A DNA stretch of 64,000 bases from Allomuricauda sp. (GTDB taxonomy: Bacteria; Bacteroidota; Bacteroidia; Flavobacteriales; Flavobacteriaceae), in the NCBI RefSeq assembly GCF_002699205.1, contig NZ_PABT01000032.1:85970-149969 (forward strand), written 5' to 3'. A program made the position numbers and the translations under genes. Below, piece by piece: positions 24,385 through 32,005 of this stretch. The notes below the pieces were generated by a model. It was not told where the DNA came from. It saw nothing but the letters and a program-made list of their open reading frames with translations, and ran no database searches. Position 1 is the stretch's first letter, and each line of letters starts with the position of its first letter.

Positions 24385-26559
24385 CTATTTCTTTTTAGCC
24401 TCCACCAACTCCAATTGATCCACACTGACATTGGTGGTAAACATACCGTAGTTCACGGTAGCTTTGCCTTTTTCCAAGGTATCTATGCTACCCACAGCCT
24501 TGCCATCCATTAAACGTACACGGTCACCGACTTTAAAAACAGGGCGGGGTTTGTTTTTTTCGGCCTGGATTTCCTTTTTCTTTTTGATTTTCTTTTCTAC
24601 CCGAACTTTTTTGATTTTTTGCTCCAATTCTTGGGCAACCTGTTTTTTCGCCTCTTGTTTTGCCTTTGTTTTTTTGGCGGTGGTTTTTTTGCGCTTACTG
24701 TTCTCTGTCTCCACAATACGGAGCATTTCAGAGATCAACGGACGTTTTTTCTTATCGATAAAATATTTTTCCGCGATGGTGTTCACCTTATTGCCCAACT
24801 GTATCATCCGCTGATTGTGGTCATACAGCTCTTGGTAGCTCTCCAGTTTGGATTTTATCTTGGAATTCAGTTGTTCCAATCGTTCTGATTCCTCTCGGGC
24901 CTTGTTTTCCTTTTCCTTTAATTTAGAGCCGGTTTCCACCATTTTGCTTCGCTCTTTTTGCAATTTGGCAATAGTAGCGTCAAACCGGACCTTTCCGCGT
25001 TCAATTTTTTTCTTCGCTTTATTGATCAAAGAGTAGGGGATACCGTTCTTTTGGGCAACCTCAAACGTAAACGAGCTTCCAGCTTCACCCAGTATCAATT
25101 GAAAAGTAGGCTCCAACGTTTTGGAGTTAAACAACATATTGGCGTTGGTGGCATGGGGAAGTTCGTTGGCCAAGGCTTTCAAATTGGCGTAGTGGGTCGT
25201 GATTACCCCATAGGCCTCACGCTCATAGAACACTTCCAAAAATGCTTCTGCCAGCGCACCTCCCAATTCGGGATCACTTCCTGTGCCGAACTCATCGATC
25301 AGGAACAACGTTCTATCGTTGCACTTCTTTAGAAAATAATTCATGTTTTTGAGCCGATAACTGTACGTACTCAAATGATTTTCAATGGATTGATTATCAC
25401 CAATATCCGTCAAGATCTTATCAAAAAAACAAACTGAACTACGCTCGTGGACCGGAATCAACATACCACTTTGAAGCATTACTTGAAGTAGCCCGATTGT
25501 TTTTAATGTGATACTTTTCCCTCCGGCATTGGGCCCTGAGATGACGATAATACGGTTTTCCCGATGCAGTTTTATGGTCTGCGGCCAGGTTTTTTCGTTC
25601 TTGCGTTTGTTGGACAAATAAAGAAGTGGGTGGTAGGCATCTCTCAGATGAAGCTCTTGTTCCTCGTTGATCTCTGGCAAAACGCCATTCATATCATTGG
25701 CATATTTGGCCTTTGCGGCTGTAATGTCCGTATCGGAAAGATATTTTTGATACTCCTGTAACAATTCAAAATAAGGCCTTATATCGTCGGTGAGCTTGTT
25801 TAGGATACGTTGGATTTCTTCTTTTTCCTCAAACTCCAGGTTGTTGAGTTCCCTGGTGTAGGTCAAAGTGGCTTCTGGCACAATGTACACGATACTCCCG
25901 GTTTTGGAAGTCCCCATTACGGTACCCTTCACCTTTTTGCGGTGCATGGCCTTTACCGCCAATACCCTACGGTTTTCCATTACCGATTCGCGGATTTCAT
26001 CCAAAAAGTCCGAAGACTGGTAACGGCCCAGTGCGGCACTGAAACTTTGGTTGATTTTGCTGCGTACCTCGTTGATTTTGCCACGGATATATCGCAGCTC
26101 GTCCGAAGCTGAATCCTTGACTTCACCAAACTTGTCTATGACATCATCAATGGCACCGGGAATTTCCGGATGTAGTTCCAATGCATTCACTTTCTGGTGG
26201 AGTAGTGGGTAGTACTCTTTGAACTTTTTAAAGAATTTTTGATGGATCGCCACAGTTTTGCAGATACCCCCAATTTTTCTGAAACCAGCAATCTCCAAAG
26301 TGCTATTGTCTATCTTTAAGAGACCAAGCTCGCTGTTGATTTGGTCAAAACCATGGTTTGGAATACGGTTATCGTTGGAAAAGGAGGCCAAATACTCCGA
26401 GGTTTGCCCTAGAACATTCACCAGTTCCTCTTTGTGCCGGAACGGTTTTATCTCCAACGCATCCACTTTGCCCAGCTCAGTATTGCATCGCGCCGCAATC
26501 TGGGACAATACCGTTGGGAATTCGAGATCCTGAAGTGTTTTTGGGTGAATATTTTGCAT
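24385..26559 (-). CDS. MutS2-type ATPase lacking the Smr domain
   Basis: A 724-residue protein of the MutS2 family. The N-terminal MQNIHPKTLQDLEFPTVLSQ opening and the clamp/lever core are followed by Walker A GPNAGGKS near residue 342, the family segment DIGDNQSIENHLSTYS, Walker B LFLIDEFGTGSDPELGG near 416, and THYANLKALA. After a long coiled coil and a Lys/Glu-rich stretch (residues ~620-670), it ends in a KOW-like beta domain (FKVGDRVRLMDGKAVGSID). The C-terminal Smr endonuclease domain of classic MutS2 is absent, as in many Bacteroidetes. MutS2 proteins bind branched DNA or, in some species, collided ribosomes. Confidence 0.9.
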   Translation of the reverse strand: MQNIHPKTLQDLEFPTVLSQIAARCNTELGKVDALEIKPFRHKEELVNVLGQTSEYLASFSNDNRIPNHGFDQINSELGLLKIDNSTLEIAGFRKIGGICKTVAIHQKFFKKFKEYYPLLHQKVNALELHPEIPGAIDDVIDKFGEVKDSASDELRYIRGKINEVRSKINQSFSAALGRYQSSDFLDEIRESVMENRRVLAVKAMHRKKVKGTVMGTSKTGSIVYIVPEATLTYTRELNNLEFEEKEEIQRILNKLTDDIRPYFELLQEYQKYLSDTDITAAKAKYANDMNGVLPEINEEQELHLRDAYHPLLYLSNKRKNEKTWPQTIKLHRENRIIVISGPNAGGKSITLKTIGLLQVMLQSGMLIPVHERSSVCFFDKILTDIGDNQSIENHLSTYSYRLKNMNYFLKKCNDRTLFLIDEFGTGSDPELGGALAEAFLEVFYEREAYGVITTHYANLKALANELPHATNANMLFNSKTLEPTFQLILGEAGSSFTFEVAQKNGIPYSLINKAKKKIERGKVRFDATIAKLQKERSKMVETGSKLKEKENKAREESERLEQLNSKIKSKLESYQELYDHNQRMIQLGNKVNTIAEKYFIDKKKRPLISEMLRIVETENSKRKKTTAKKTKAKQEAKKQVAQELEQKIKKVRVEKKIKKKKEIQAEKNKPRPVFKVGDRVRLMDGKAVGSIDTLEKGKATVNYGMFTTNVSVDQLELVEAKKK

Positions 26560-26672
26560 CTTTTTCTGCTAGCAGCGCAAAGATAGAACTTTGGTACGTT
26601 TTTGTGTGGGGCCAACCCGGTAAAAACAATTCGCATTGTGTACTTTTGGTATATCGCTTTAAACGTATCACA

Positions 26673-26777
26673 ATGAGAGGTGACAATACTGTGATCTATA
26701 TCATCGCCGGGGTTATTTTACTGCATTTTGTGGTGGGCATTGGGTATTTGATCTATAAGTTGACAAAAAAGAAGTAG
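26673..26777 (+). CDS. 34-residue single-pass membrane protein
   Basis: Starts MRGDNTVIYIIAGVILLH: one membrane helix at residues 7-28, then a basic tail ending KLTKKK, giving an inside-positive C-terminus. A TACTTTTG box at 26641-26648 fits TAnnTTTG and lies 25 bases before the ATG. It ends nine bases before the uracil-DNA glycosylase gene and is probably co-transcribed with it. Function unknown. Confidence 0.6.
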   Translation: MRGDNTVIYIIAGVILLHFVVGIGYLIYKLTKKK

Positions 26778-26786
26778 CGTTAGTAC

Positions 26787-27452
26787 ATGAAAGTGAATAT
26801 TGAACCCAGTTGGAAGGTAAAATTGCACGATGAGTTCGAGAAGCCTTATTTTCTTCAACTTGCGGAATTCGTGAAGCAGGAGTACCGACAAAACACGTGT
26901 TACCCAAAGGGTAAGGATATTTTTTCCGCATTCGATCATTGTCCATTCCAAAAAACCAAAGTGGTCATTATTGGTCAGGACCCTTATCATGGGCCAAATC
27001 AGGCCAATGGCCTATGTTTTTCCGTAAAGGACGGCATTCCACATCCTCCGTCCTTGGTCAATATTTTTAAGGAAATCAAAGTGGATATGGGGAAGCCATA
27101 TCCAGAAAGTGGCAATTTGGAGCGCTGGGCCGACCAAGGGGTACTACTGTTAAATGCAACCCTTACGGTAAGGGCACATCAGGCAGGCAGCCATCAGAAC
27201 AAGGGTTGGGAGCGATTTACCGACGCGGTGATCAAAACTGTTTCAAATGAATTGGAAGGCGTTATTTTTTTGCTCTGGGGCGGCTTTGCCAAGAAGAAAT
27301 CAGCGTTGATAGATAAAAACAAACATCATATACTTACCTCTGGCCATCCTTCGCCCTTAAGCGCCAACCGTGGGCTGTGGTTCGGCAATGGACATTTTAG
27401 CAAAACAAATAAGCTGTTGGCCCAAATGGGCAAGGAGCCCATTGATTGGTAG
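26787..27452 (+). CDS. ung: Uracil-DNA glycosylase, family 1
   Basis: A 221-residue enzyme that removes uracil from DNA to start base excision repair. The catalytic water-activating loop GQDPYHGPNQANGLCFSV begins near residue 63 (catalytic Asp in GQDPYH). Uracil specificity is set by LLLNATLTVR near residue 118, and the minor-groove loop GHPSPLSANRG lies near residue 185 with its catalytic His. Length and motifs are standard for Ung. Confidence 0.97.
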   Translation: MKVNIEPSWKVKLHDEFEKPYFLQLAEFVKQEYRQNTCYPKGKDIFSAFDHCPFQKTKVVIIGQDPYHGPNQANGLCFSVKDGIPHPPSLVNIFKEIKVDMGKPYPESGNLERWADQGVLLLNATLTVRAHQAGSHQNKGWERFTDAVIKTVSNELEGVIFLLWGGFAKKKSALIDKNKHHILTSGHPSPLSANRGLWFGNGHFSKTNKLLAQMGKEPIDW

Positions 27453-27533
27453 CCTGATTATGTTTATCAGACCCTTTTTAGTAATTAATTTCGTTGAGGG
27501 GAGTTAAGGTGGGCATTTCTGTTTCTGAAATAT

Positions 27534-27972
27534 TCTATTTTACATAATGTAGATTATAGTACAAATATAGTAAATTGGCGGATAGACCATTTTCGGTCTA
27601 TTTTACATAGTTGCAGATATCGGCCTTTAGGACTATATCGGCAGTAATTATGTAAAAGCCAATTTACGGGAAGCTTGTAACAAATTTAAAACCAAGTTGC
27701 TATAATTCTATATTATGCAAAATATCACACCAAACTAATTCTTTGCTTTATTCAATACTTGGGCCGTTAAAATTTTAAATACGCGATTCTCATAGATTTG
27801 AAATTTAAATGGATAGCCATATTCCTGAATTCGAGGAAAATTGTGCAAGATTTTTTTCTATAACATCTGGACGGCTTGCTGTAAGAGCTAAAATTTCTCC
27901 TATGAGTAAAATTCTTAGAACTTGTAGCCTTCCATGTTTGTAGAAATGATTCCTTGTTTTTTATTTTACATA
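27534..27972. repeat. Cluster of TTTTACATA repeats around a decayed gene
   Basis: A 13-mer TCTATTTTACATA occurs twice in direct orientation 63 bases apart (27534-27546 and 27597-27609). An inverted TATGTAAAA lies at 27649-27657, and another direct ATTTTACATA at 27963-27972. A small stem TAGACC-attttc-GGTCTA (27583-27600) lies just before the second copy. The decayed gene 27735-27960 is enclosed by the outer copies. They may be terminal or recombination sites of a lost mobile element. Confidence 0.4.
27735..27960 (-). pseudogene. Frameshifted 3' remnant of an unknown gene
   Basis: On the minus strand the frame from 27960 reads RNHFYKHGRLQVLRILLIGE, then ILALTASRPDVIEKNLAQF. A one-base shift at about 27838 leads into PRIQEYGYPFKFQIYENR and VFKILTAQVLNKAKN before a stop at 27735-27737. 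The two frames join as one plausible helical C-terminal domain. No family is recognised, and there is no start codon. Confidence 0.45.
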
Positions 27973-28250
27973 ATGTTAAGCAATAAATTATTGTCAACTT
28001 GAGCTAAACCTTCTGAACTTTCATTCAAACATGTTCGATATCAACTTACCTTAGAGCAAGATCATCAGGGTATATCATTGATAGCCAGCGGAAAATTGTT
28101 GAATTGTTGATATCCCGTGGAAAAAATGATTCTTCAAAATGAATTTATCAGTTTCTCCCCAAACCCCTTATTCTACAACAGTTTCCGTGGATTTCTGTTG
28201 TTTAAAAAAACAAATGTTGATAAAAGTGTTGAGAACGTGATCTAGGTAAT

Positions 28251-28282
28251 TTGTTTCTCGAAAAAAAACGATATTATCTTTG
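28251..28282 (+). promoter_or_regulatory. Strong promoter of the ncRNA
   Basis: TTG at 28251-28253, a 21-base spacer, then TATCTTTG at 28275-28282: an excellent match to the Bacteroidetes sigma-ABfr promoter. Transcription should begin near 28288. Confidence 0.75.
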
Positions 28283-28287
28283 AAAAC

Positions 28288-28405
28288 AGGAAAGCCCACA
28301 ATTAAGTGGGCGTTAAAAAGCACTTTGTTACTTGTGTTGTAATCAAGAAAAAGTGTGGAAGTCCTCTAAATACGTCTTTTGTACTGATGGTTTAGAGGGC
28401 TTTTT
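28288..28405 (+). ncRNA. Structured ~115-nt RNA, 6S-like candidate
   Basis: Downstream of a strong promoter and without an open frame. The 5' AAAGCCC (28291-28297) can pair with the 3' GGGCTTT (28397-28403), closing the molecule. Inside, GCACTTT...CTTG (28319-28334) pairs with CAAG...AAAGTGTG (28344-28357), and CCTCTAAA (28363-28370) with TTTAGAGG (28391-28398). The 3' end runs into TTTTT, so the closing region also acts as a terminator. Size, closing stem and setting resemble the flavobacterial 6S RNA class (6S-Flavo), which binds RNA polymerase; assignment is an inference from structure, not from a covariance search. Confidence 0.55.
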
Positions 28406-28713
28406 ATTTATAATCAGTCAGACATTACAAACTAAATATGTCTTTGAGATTGATTCCTGTTGTATAACAACAAAACAAATATAGCGGGTTTCATCAATTG
28501 TTCAATTAAATGTTTGGTTCTATTCTGTCAAATTTATTAACACTGAAGAGTCCGCTAAAACCTTGCTGTTGTTAGCATTACTGAACTTTTACACAAAAAT
28601 TTAAAAAACCGTATCGGGATTTTCTTGGATAAATTACGTCAAATTTAACATTGCCACAGTGTTATTCAAACTAAAAAATGCTGTTTTAAAAATCCATATG
28701 GAGCAAAACAATT

Positions 28714-28950
28714 GTGCCTAAAACCCATTCCACACACATTACACTCCTCTCCTACTTTGAAGAATGCCACGAAGAAGACTTACTTTCCTTTACCCAATGG
28801 CTGGACAAGGCCATATATATGTTCCATTATCTTCCCACAGATGCTTTTTCAGAAACGGAACGCCAAAATGTTTGTCATGTGCTTATGGAACTCAAAGAAG
28901 CTGTTTTAAAAATCCATATTGATGATTTAAAGAACATTGCCCATAGTTAA
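28714..28950 (+). CDS. Small hypothetical helical protein
   Basis: A 78-residue acidic protein (PKTHSTHITLLSYFEECHEE...), predicted all helical, with no signal peptide. No ATG is available in frame; a GTG at 28714 is used, and its true start is uncertain. Its upstream region and N-terminus carry two segments that recur further right: GCTGTTTTAAAAATCCATAT (28681 and 28899 areas) and CCATTCCACACACATTACAC (28728 and 29517 areas), so the locus has been partly duplicated. Family not recognised. Confidence 0.45.
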   Translation: MPKTHSTHITLLSYFEECHEEDLLSFTQWLDKAIYMFHYLPTDAFSETERQNVCHVLMELKEAVLKIHIDDLKNIAHS

Positions 28951-28962
28951 TCAAATAAAAAG

Positions 28963-28984
28963 TAATTGGCATATTTGCCAATTA
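28963..28984. promoter_or_regulatory. Perfect dyad upstream of the XRE gene
   Basis: TAATTGGCA (28963-28971) and TGCCAATTA (28976-28984) form a 9-bp inverted repeat around a 4-base centre. It lies 75 bases before the XRE-type ATG at 29059 and is a good candidate for an autoregulatory operator. Confidence 0.6.
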
Positions 28985-29058
28985 CAGAAATCATTATTAC
29001 CTTGAGTTCAAATAACATTTTAAAGTGGCGGCAACACATTAAATACGGCAACATTATT

Positions 29059-29496
29059 ATGACTAAAGTTAATTTTATTGACAGCACCACTATCATCGCA
29101 GTAGCTCGTGACGGTGAAACATTTACTTTAAAAGCCTATTTACCTGTAAAAAAGGAAGAACAAGAGATAATTGCTCAACACTTATCAAACTATTTCGACA
29201 AATGTTTCGAAGATGATAAAATAAGTATGATTTATTGGGTTTTAATGGAAATGATGGGAAATACTGGATTTTCATTTTATTATGGTGGTAGCGACAGAGA
29301 CGAAGAGCGCAAACGGATAGGCAAAAGGATTAGAGAAATAAGAGAACAAAAAGGAATTGAAGCAAAACAATTGGCAACTTTGACAAATATTGACGCTGCT
29401 AATTTAAGTAGGATTGAACAGGGAAGATATTCAGTAGGTCTCGATATACTTTCGCGTATTTCTCATGGGCTAGGTGTGAAAGTTGATTTGGTATAG
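29059..29496 (+). CDS. XRE-family helix-turn-helix protein
   Basis: A 145-residue DNA-binding protein. The C-terminal ~60 residues are a classic Cro/C1-type helix-turn-helix (GKRIREIREQKGIEAKQLAT then NIDAANLSRIEQGRYSVGLD). The N-terminal ~75 residues (TKVNFIDSTTIIAVARDGET...) are an unassigned small domain that may sense a ligand or mediate dimerisation. The frame opens at 28966 inside the dyad, but the ATG at 29059 is preferred because translation upstream of it has poor coding character. The gene is AT-rich, in an island with duplicated flanks, and resembles regulators of phage or mobile loci. Confidence 0.78.
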   Translation: MTKVNFIDSTTIIAVARDGETFTLKAYLPVKKEEQEIIAQHLSNYFDKCFEDDKISMIYWVLMEMMGNTGFSFYYGGSDRDEERKRIGKRIREIREQKGIEAKQLATLTNIDAANLSRIEQGRYSVGLDILSRISHGLGVKVDLV

Positions 29497-29627
29497 TAGT
29501 TCAGAGCTTTTTTGCCATTCCACACACATTACACTCCCCTCCAACCTCGGGTCGTGAAAAAAGTGTTTCATTACCTTTAAATGAAGAAAATTTTTCCTTT
29601 TTTTAAGGTCGAATCAATTTAAAACAC

Positions 29628-30527
29628 TTAAGCTGATTGATGTTTCAAAGATAACCCCCAATGTCTTACTAATTTATTTAAGCTATAGCACAAAGCAAAA
29701 GATATATCATTGTTTGAAATTTTACCTTTTGTATGAACACCAATAATTTCCCCATCTTCGGTGACCCAAATCGCCCCTGAATCTCCTCTGCATGATAATA
29801 CTTCCCCTCGCTTAGACCGAATAGTGATTTGCTGGCTTTCTTTTCTTATTCCAGATATTTTCCCTCGCGTAACTCCTGTTGACCGCCCTGACTTATAGAT
29901 GATTGATTTTTCTTTAAAAATTCTTACCACCGTGCTCCATGAGGCTATTCTTGATGGAGTTTGTAGATTCATTAAGTTGGAGTATAAGTCTATATTATTT
30001 TCAATTTTAAGTAAAGAAATATCAAGTTCAGAAACATGACTAACGAGTTTACCAATTGGTCTGAAAGACTGAGTGCCCTCTTGTGGTGATGGTTGATAAA
30101 TTATTTTGCCCCTATATTTTCCATGAAAAGTAGTCAAAGCACAAAGACCATATCTTTCTGATTCACAAATAATACCTAATGTAGATATGTCGCCATAGGG
30201 GCCGATTGAAATGCCACCAATTATTGGGTTAATTTCAACAATCCGATTAGTTTCTGGTTGAATTGGGCAACCATTTAAAGGTTCAAATGTTGGTAAAATG
30301 TCAGTTTTGATATTCCCATATCTTAATGGGATAAATTTTACCAAGTCCCCCTCCTCTTCCAGCTTTGGGCCATGTAAAAATATTCTTATCGCGAATTCAT
30401 CCGTGGCTTCACCATTAACAATTTTGTACCCTACATCAGCAAAATAAAAATTCTCAATTTTCTCAAGTTCCGAATAGATCTTTTCTAACTTTTCAGCACA
30501 TTCTTCATAAGTTGGATTATGTTTCAT
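29628..30527 (-). CDS. Trypsin-like serine peptidase fold protein
   Basis: A 299-residue protein without a signal peptide. The C-terminal two thirds look like a chymotrypsin-fold protease: LCALTTFHG (possible catalytic His, residue ~164), ELDISLLKI (Asp, ~188), and CRGDSGAIWV (Ser nucleophile in GDSG, ~255) followed by IGVHTKG. The N-terminal ~60 residues are a separate acidic domain. The layout resembles the intracellular Nal1-like trypsin group. Its start overlaps the stop of the upstream lipoprotein gene by four bases (ATGA), so the two are translationally coupled. It might cleave a host or phage protein; no substrate can be named. Confidence 0.7.
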   Translation of the reverse strand: MKHNPTYEECAEKLEKIYSELEKIENFYFADVGYKIVNGEATDEFAIRIFLHGPKLEEEGDLVKFIPLRYGNIKTDILPTFEPLNGCPIQPETNRIVEINPIIGGISIGPYGDISTLGIICESERYGLCALTTFHGKYRGKIIYQPSPQEGTQSFRPIGKLVSHVSELDISLLKIENNIDLYSNLMNLQTPSRIASWSTVVRIFKEKSIIYKSGRSTGVTRGKISGIRKESQQITIRSKRGEVLSCRGDSGAIWVTEDGEIIGVHTKGKISNNDISFALCYSLNKLVRHWGLSLKHQSA

Positions 30528-31561
30528 TCTTCCTTTTTTGGCATAGTAATTTTTCCGGATAACGAAATTGTCTCCTCGTTAGGATCTTTCTTTTCTTCAA
30601 CATTAATCAACATTTTACCTTCAGATTCTTTTATTTTAAAGGACGTGAAGTTCGTTGCAGAAACATCATTATTTATTTTGCCCCCCTTTTCATTAAAATA
30701 TGAGTCGTTGGAGATTATATAGTCTCTATGCACTGGGATTAATTTTAGCGAAATAGAAACCAATTTATACATTTCCTCTGTTCCTAAGGATTGTACTTCA
30801 GCTCCATCTGAAATGTTTAACTCCGAAAGGATAATATCCGAAAGCGGTATTTTATCAATTAATTTTCCTATTAAATCATCCTGAACCGTATTTGCTGCAC
30901 TTGCCAAAGTCCCATTCTCATTAAGAGTTATTGTGGCCGATGTACTACCAGTTATACTTTTATTGATGTTTATGTAATGTGGTTGGGGTGAAGGTTTAAT
31001 TGAACGGGATTTTACATTTGAAATCAATGATAATTTCAAAGCCTTGTTATCATTGGAAATAGTGCCTATTTGGTTAATAACTTCGGAAATGGTCAAATAA
31101 TCAAATATTTTATCTTTAAATGTGCAATTACTACCAATATTTGGTGTTGATGGCATTCCAATCAAAGGATCATAAATTGCTTTTTCTGCCTGCTCAATTG
31201 TTGTAGCACTATTGAATTTTGAATTTATTTCAAATCCGCAATCCAAAGTGCCAAAACGCACAATGGTTGTCTTAAAGGTCTTTTTGGCCTCTGTCGAAGT
31301 AGAAGTGTTATTATTTTTATTCGTTTTTGTTTTTGATGTTCCTATTCTATTCGAGGTTTTAGATTTTGCTGTTTCATCTTTTTCAACTTTTTCATATTCC
31401 CGAGAAAGTTCGATTCTAAAAAAACTTTCTCGATAAGTAAGTGTTTCAGTTTCTACGACCACCTGTTTGATAAATGGAATTCCACTATTTTTTTCTGTAC
31501 TTACTTTATACAATGGTCCACAACTTGTAAATACAAATAGAATAATTAAGAAGCGTTTCAT
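30524..31561 (-). CDS. Lipoprotein partner of the trypsin-like protein
   Basis: A 345-residue protein with leader MKRFLIILFVFTSCGPLYKV; Cys14 is the lipidation site. A Ser/Thr/Lys/Asn-rich low-complexity linker (residues ~63-92) leads to a conserved-looking beta-rich domain with a Cys pair (TLDCGFEINS and GSNCTFKD). No named family is recognised. First gene of a two-gene unit whose second member is cytoplasmic by prediction, an odd pairing for a protease and its partner. It is strongly AT-rich relative to the chromosome backbone. Confidence 0.65.
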   Translation of the reverse strand: MKRFLIILFVFTSCGPLYKVSTEKNSGIPFIKQVVVETETLTYRESFFRIELSREYEKVEKDETAKSKTSNRIGTSKTKTNKNNNTSTSTEAKKTFKTTIVRFGTLDCGFEINSKFNSATTIEQAEKAIYDPLIGMPSTPNIGSNCTFKDKIFDYLTISEVINQIGTISNDNKALKLSLISNVKSRSIKPSPQPHYININKSITGSTSATITLNENGTLASAANTVQDDLIGKLIDKIPLSDIILSELNISDGAEVQSLGTEEMYKLVSISLKLIPVHRDYIISNDSYFNEKGGKINNDVSATNFTSFKIKESEGKMLINVEEKKDPNEETISLSGKITMPKKEE

Positions 31562-32005
31562 ATCGAGATTATTTGGTTTTAAATCTAAAAGGCATTTAAT
31601 GACGTGTAATACCCTTTAACAGATATTTCTTGGGGGAAGTAACTAGTAGGAAGTCAATAACTTGAGGTACTGCAAGTTACAAATTGATTATTAGTTTTCA
31701 TTGTAGAAAAACCTTAAAAATTCTGGGGTTTTTACGTACTATATGTGGTTTTGTCCCCTACCTTTCGGAATTACGGGTAAAAACATGACATCACCTTTTC
31801 AAAAGAAACTTTTAGAAGAAATTTTGTGTGAGTTCGGTCAAACTTTAGAAGGCATCATCTGGCAAAAAAAAAAGGGAGGGTCTGCCAAACCCTCCCTTTA
31901 AGCCGTATCAAAACTCAAGTTATAAATTGCTGTACATTTCTATGCTTTCAGACCATATTCTTTTCCTTCGCTCTCGATCATTTAATCGGCATACAGCGTT
32001 CATCT
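31562..32005. other. Intergenic region with a possible 38-codon ORF
   Basis: A 444-base gap between a start and a downstream gene end. It contains a plus-strand open frame 31785-31901 (MTSPFQKKLLEEILCEFGQT then LEGIIWQKKK) that runs into the terminator hairpin at 31874; this may be the broken 5' end of a lost gene or a chance frame. Nothing else coding is visible. Confidence 0.35.
31864..31899 (-). terminator. Terminator downstream of the FAD oxidoreductase
   Basis: GGGAGGG (31874-31880) and CCCTCCC (31890-31896) form a perfect stem with a 9-base loop. On the minus strand it is followed by a run of ten T (A at 31864-31873), the expected form for the gene ending at 32006. Confidence 0.8.

Noticed and set aside
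27534..27657. CRISPR-like array from the 13-mer repeats
   Set aside because: Only two exact copies in direct orientation, one inverted partial copy, repeats too short, and no cas genes.
27767..27997. 76-residue minus-strand ORF as a gene
   Set aside because: Its reading is out of phase with the protein-like remnant on the same strand; the remnant (27735-27960) explains the stretch better.
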